Made by a program: the position numbers and the translations under genes. This document shows positions 58,951 to 64,000 of a DNA stretch of 64,000 nucleotides, piece by piece. Position 1 is the stretch's first letter, and every line of letters starts with the position of its first letter. The notes beneath the pieces were generated by a model. It searched no databases and was not told the DNA's origin. It was given only the letters and a program-made list of their open reading frames with translations. This DNA comes from Macrostomum hystrix (taxonomy: Eukaryota > Platyhelminthes > Macrostomidae): positions 10,975,001 through 11,039,000 of the forward strand of contig CATNEN010000007.1 in NCBI GenBank assembly GCA_950097015.1, read 5' to 3'.

Positions 58951-61511
58951 TCTGAGCTGGAACCGGATTGGCGATAGAGATTGGTCTGGAGTAGCTTAGT
59001 GTGTATGCGTTTCGTATAGCACAGTTAGATCTGGTGCAGAAGCTCGGTCACTGGAACCCACACAACAATAGCACAGTAACGGCACGGATAGTCTGACGGT
59101 TTGTCTGTTTGCTTAAGAAAACAAGTGCCAGAAATGAGCTTATCGCGCCATCTGGACTGTTTTAAACTTCAGGCTCTGCTGTTTATCGGTGGGGGCAGCA
59201 CTAATGCTGATTCACTCTGTCTGTGCAGACGACTGAGAGTGTACGTTTGTTTGCACACAATTCCACAGTTCTCTGTGAGTTTTAGCAGCTACATGAAACT
59301 ATTCAAATTACATTCATGTATTTATTTTTATGACTTAGCAGATCGCTGCTGGAGCCAGTGGACCATCTATAACCATTTTCGTTATCGCAATTGTCCTGAA
59401 AATTGACAATGCAGTGTAAAAGACTATAAAGTAGCCAACTAAATTCGTCTTATTTTTTCTTACGATTGTCTTATTTCGAGCGTATCCCTAATTTTTGTCT
59501 TAGAGATGACAGTTTTCGTATTTGTTCTTCAACTTCAAGCGTCAACTATAATACAGAGGATTTATTCGGCTTTCTAACGAAACAAACACTTTGAAAATCT
59601 GTTGCACGATACGGAACTTATCAGCGGTTTTCTACAATTAGTGCATCACAATTTCCTATCTGCCCAGTGTTACTCGTATTTTCGTGTCAGCCAATCAGCC
59701 GGTCCGCAAAATGAAGGTCTGGCGGGGAGTTATCTCTCTATAGTTTCTAGATTCAGAGCTCCATGCCTCATCCTTTCGCACTAGTCCACCTCTGATGGCA
59801 TTGGTAGATTTTGGGTGTGACTGAGTGGCCAAGATCCCAGGGACCAAGGACCTGCAAGGCAGGGCTGCCATCAGCTGGGAGTGCTTTTGGCTCACCCCAA
59901 GGCCCACGGCCGGAAATAGGGACACTGATGCGAGGTGTTCACAGGGAGTAGGCGGTTCAGCAAAAGTGGGGACTTATGCATAGGGGATTCTTAGCGATGC
60001 AGCTAAAGATAGAGGGCCTGACCCAAGCTTGAGAATGTCCGGTAGAGACAGTCTATGCTCTTACTATAGGATTCAATATTTACCCCTAAACACCATGCAG
60101 GCCCCAACGATGCAAGTAACATGTTGAGGATCGGCTTCTATGTAATCTCATTTGCAAGGACTACCTAAACCTAAGAGTACATTAGACTTACATTAGCCTT
60201 ACATTAGGCTCACATTTGAACATACTGTATTGATATTGAAGTACATTTGGCGCTTGGATCTCAAAGCGATCAAGCCATCCATCTCGTATCGATGGATTTA
60301 GGCCCTGTCTGTCAGATTTAGCTCATTCTGATCAGTTCATGCTCTCATTTTTCGACTCTAGCCCTGTCTGTCAGATTTAGCTCATTCTGATCAGTTCATG
60401 CTCTCATTCAGTCATTCTTCAATGATACATCAATGTAACACACTATAAGTGGGGAACGAACCTCGCGCTGGCAGACCGAGACCGGTTTCTGGCTTGTTTG
60501 CCTTCGTCAGTCAGCCATAGCCACACGCAGTCCTCTCCCACCACTCTTAGTGTGCACAGAAGTCTCTTGTAAGCTTGCCATTTTTATGGCGATTTTTTTT
60601 AGTGTTATGTGAGAGTTTTGCAGCCAAGTCTTTGCTTTTCTACTGTTGTCAGTAGTCTGAATTGTATCTCTCACAATCAACATCGCATGACACTGGCCGT
60701 TTGTAAAACCATGAGTCATATGACTCAAGATGGCAAAAAGCTACCCGTGCTTTTTTGCTCCTAGCTCGTACTTCCAAAACATTATACCTATATGTTCTTC
60801 TGTCAAATGAATATTTTTTATCAATTTTATGTTGTCTCGATCTTTCACTTTTATTAACATAGCTCTTTTAATTTTAAGCTAATTTTCTTCACACTGTTCG
60901 TGTGTGCTTTTGCTAAAATTTTAGTGTCCTGTCAATAATTTGGTAAAATCACGCAACCACGCACACAACTACAGTAGTGCCTACTCCCACTGTTCACTTC
61001 GCTGCAATGCATCTCAAAAGATTAAATTACTATTTTATATTTTATTCTATAATTTATTATTTCTTTAATCAAACTCGTTATTTTGCGCACATTTTTGCTA
61101 TTTCCGCACAATTCCTTTTTTAAGATTGGTGGTTGCTATGCGAACTATGGATAGACACAAATAGGTCGAGATAGGTTTGTCTAGGGTTTAGGGTTATTTG
61201 TAAAATATTCCAAACCTACTTACAGACCTACTATTGGTATTGCATATTGGCTTGGCAGGATATTAACCTCTGCTAAACTATTTCTGCTAGCTATAGGCCT
61301 AGCTAATCTCAGTGTGCCATGCCACCTCCAGCCCCAGGCTGATCCCCGCTGGACGCCATCCATAATAATGGCCCCTGGTTACAATAGAGAAACTGTGCAT
61401 TTCTCACTTAGGCTGCAAAAATCCTTAGAATTCGATGTTAAAAGGCATAGATAGATATTCATTTTGTTAGCTAAATTTAGGCCTATGCTACGTAATTTAC
61501 TATCTCACATC
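58951..61511. other. Intergenic sequence, no gene seen
   Basis: Just upstream of SAMHD1-B on the gene strand, GGTTCCAGCTCAG/AATG offers an acceptor two bases before the ATG. A 59-bp direct duplication (GCCCTGTCTGTCAGATTTAG) lies at about 60302-60419. Nothing else was recognised. Confidence 0.4.
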
Positions 61512-63195
61512 CAGTGTTGAGAATTGACACTCTAAAAAGTATCGAATTAAAGCGATGCTCCGATACCGATACTCAAAAAGGTATCGGCGATTCGATACCA
61601 AAATTTGAGTATCGTCGATACTTTAGTCCGATACTTTAGTCCGATACTTTAGTCCGATACTTTAGTCCGATACTTTAGTCCGATACTTTAGTCCGATACT
61701 TTAGTCCGATACTTTAGTCCGATACTTTAGTCCGATACTTTAGTCCGATACTTTAGTCCGATACTTTAGTCCGATACTTTAGTCCGATACTTTAGTCCGA
61801 TACTTTAGTCCGATACTTTAGTCCGATACTTTAGTCCGATACTTTAGTCCGATACTTTAGTCCGATACTTTAGTCCGATACTTTAGTCCGATACTTTAGT
61901 CCGATACTTTAGTCCGATACTTTAGTCCGATACTTTAGTCCGATACTTTAGTCCGATACTTTAGTCCGATACTTTAGTCCGATACTTTAGTCCGATACTT
62001 CAGAAAATAGAAAAAATATATCTACAAAATGCAAAAACATGAAATTTTACCATGTACCAAACAGTTTCACTGTACTTACTACTTTAATTTGTGACAGAAA
62101 CTTAGAGACAACTGTTTTATTAAGCCTTTTAGATTTTATGATGTTGTGGCAGCAAAGGTTGGTGTTGCGTGGTTTGGGCTTTATTTATTTGTGCGATGTC
62201 GATGTACAAAGTTGAGGCAAGAGAGCAAGAGATCGCGTAAACAAGGAATTAGCAAGTCATTCCAACCCCCAAAGTTTTCGCACACAAGTGTGCGGCTTGC
62301 ACAAAAGGACGGCCAGGCATGAGGTGCAACACTCACTAATCACAAATTGTCATCAGCAATGTCAGATAAAAAATGATACACTAGTCAGAATGCTTAACAA
62401 TGCTTGCCACTAATTTCATTAGATGCTGATTGCCTCTGAGAAAAGGTAGGCTCATTAGAGTCATGTCAGCGACTACCATCAACAGACCCATGATGGCAGA
62501 TAGCTTCAATTAAAAAAACTTTCTTATCTCTGGCCAAAGATCATTGTCATCCTGTTTAAGTTCCACCTGTTTTGCTGTCGTTGAATAGAACTATCCTCAT
62601 TGTCATTGCCCATGGCCATATCAATGTGACAATGTCACCATGCACCACCAGTCAGTAACCACTCAATAGTCAAACGAGTCAAGTGACGTCAGATGAGATC
62701 AGAGATGTCACTATAGGATAACTAAATTGCTACACATGTCACTTCACTGTCACTACTCACTACTAAAGAAAGGATAATTGCAGTTCAATTTATTTTTGTA
62801 GTGTAGTCCACTGGCAAGCAATTACTGCATGTTAGTTGATTAATTAATGACTTGACTTTCTTTGAATTTTTAAAATAATGGTTATATAAATTCAAATTAA
62901 AACAGTTTTACGCATTTACGTACTTACACATTATAGAAAAAAGAGCAAAAATGTTGCAATTTTTAGTCAAACGTCTTTTTCATAATTTAAATACATATTT
63001 TTTCAGTTTATAGCCATTTCGTGGTTTTAAATTCAGCATTTGTTATTTAAGTATCGGACTGTTTAGTATCGGAGTACCTAATATGATAAAAGTATTGCTT
63101 GATACCATAGTCCGATACCGTCAAAAAAGTATCGAGGTCCGATACTCTGATACCCAAATTGTATCGTCGGAGTATCGGACCTGTGCCCAATACTG
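61512..63195. mobile_element. Degraded hAT-like element with internal 15-bp array
   Basis: The left end reads CAGTGTTGAGAATTG and the right end, inverted, CAGTATTGGGCACAG, both hAT-like. Just inside both ends are several inverted copies of GTATCGGA and CCGATAC words. No clean 8-bp target duplication is visible (CTCACATC against CTTCTTTC), and no transposase frame remains. Confidence 0.5.
61617..61999. repeat. 15-bp tandem repeat (CTTTAGTCCGATACT), about 25 copies
   Basis: Essentially perfect copies. The unit is made of the same CCGATAC word found near both ends of the surrounding hAT-like element, so it probably arose by expansion of a terminal sub-repeat. Confidence 0.96.
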
Positions 63196-64000
63196 CTTCT
63201 TTCTTCTAAAGTTGATAGCTGCATGAGTAATAATATTAGGGGGTGAGTGGCAGAGTGATCTAATGCAATTACCTCTTGCACCAAGATCATTCTGTGGCAA
63301 GGCCAAACATTAATTTAGGGTGCAGCTGTGAGGCCACAGAGAAGGCTTGGGAGTTTGACGTGCAATTTAGAGGTTGGCTTGAGGGCTAACCTCAAAGGCA
63401 CAGTGAAAGTATACACTGTCCAATGATGAGAAATGATAAAAGTCTGCATATGTACATACACACCTCTGTACGTAGTATCCTGTGTATATGAATTCCAGGC
63501 ATTTCGGCGACAGTTAATTTCGGCGACATGAAAAATGGTGACTTCGGCGACAAGCAATGTTAAATTCGGCGAAATTATTATTATATTCTTACTAACAAAA
63601 CCAATGCGTCTACATCCTACCGTAACCGCCTACAGCCTACAAAATACTTTCCCTTTTTGTTAAATGTAACGAACACGTGTGCTCTGACAAGCCATCCTGT
63701 GACGTGCTGATTGTTTGTCGGGATAAGAAGCTTGATAAATATCCGCACTCTGACGTACCCACCAACCTGAAGAGACCGACCAAGTGTGTGAGCGAGCCCC
63801 ATCACCAAGGCAGCTTCGTCACAGTACGATCTGCAACTCCGATCCTATGAGAACATTTACATGTACTGTGGTTTTCGCGTTTATTGAATCGAAATTTCAA
63901 TTTTATCGTATAGCCACATTTTAAATACCATGCATGCAAATACAAATGTTTCACGTAATTTGTTGTAAAGTGTAGTGCGTGGCTGTACCACGAAGCTACA
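63196..64000. other. Intergenic sequence with TTCGGCGACA words
   Basis: Three to four copies of TTCGGCGACA or TTCGGCGAAA occur at 63500-63575, a pattern seen at the edges of some DNA transposons. No gene is visible. Confidence 0.35.

Noticed and set aside
61184-61196. Telomere-like TTTAGGGTTA word
   Set aside because: A single short occurrence with no array.

Overview
This is animal nuclear DNA. The genes are split by GT-AG introns and separated by long AT-rich stretches, DNA transposons and tandem repeats. The conserved genes are SAMHD1-like and MFSD2-like, both animal families. Several first exons begin exactly at, or a few bases after, a splice acceptor, as in a lineage with spliced-leader trans-splicing. 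A free-living flatworm would fit, but the sequence does not name the species. I see no bacterial operon, CRISPR array or viral genome.

Left part (1-12,400): a Helitron-like 5' region, a degenerate tRNA-like sequence and three tandem 320-bp units that each carry a tRNA-like sequence on the minus strand. Next is a 434-bp Merlin-type element with 8-bp target duplications. Then comes the most unusual locus: a two-exon KDZ-family transposase (5421-7868), a two-exon zinc-finger plus SET-domain protein resembling the KMT5A/SETD8 H4K20 methyltransferase (8667-9679), and a related zinc-finger protein without SET (10387-11121). All three are on the plus strand. Each is followed by a copy of the same 0.47-0.68-kb block, which holds an AATAAA and, in two copies, leads straight into the next start codon.

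Middle part (12,400-36,000): mostly tandem arrays (91-bp, 20-bp, and a 142/140-bp satellite with a 1126-bp higher-order period), a hAT transposase fragment, MITE-like inverted-repeat elements and a Helitron helicase fragment. Two minus-strand multi-exon genes of unknown function can be assembled with consistent splice phases: a Pro/Arg-rich protein (26079-27161) and a 394-residue protein (29037-30589).

Right part (36,000-59,000): a minus-strand gene block. In transcription order it holds a complete SAMHD1-like gene (58950-55800), a complete MFSD2-like lipid/sodium symporter gene (55120-47468), a single-exon gene for an unrecognised 337-residue protein (42698-41685) and a second SAMHD1-like gene (41386-36106). 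Both SAMHD1 copies keep the HD catalytic residues but lack a SAM domain. Nearly every intron longer than about 160 bp in the SAMHD1 and MFSD2 genes is filled by its own minisatellite with an unrelated unit. In at least one case the array starts at the splice donor itself.

Last part (59,000-64,000): no gene seen. It holds a degraded hAT-like element with an internal 15-bp array.
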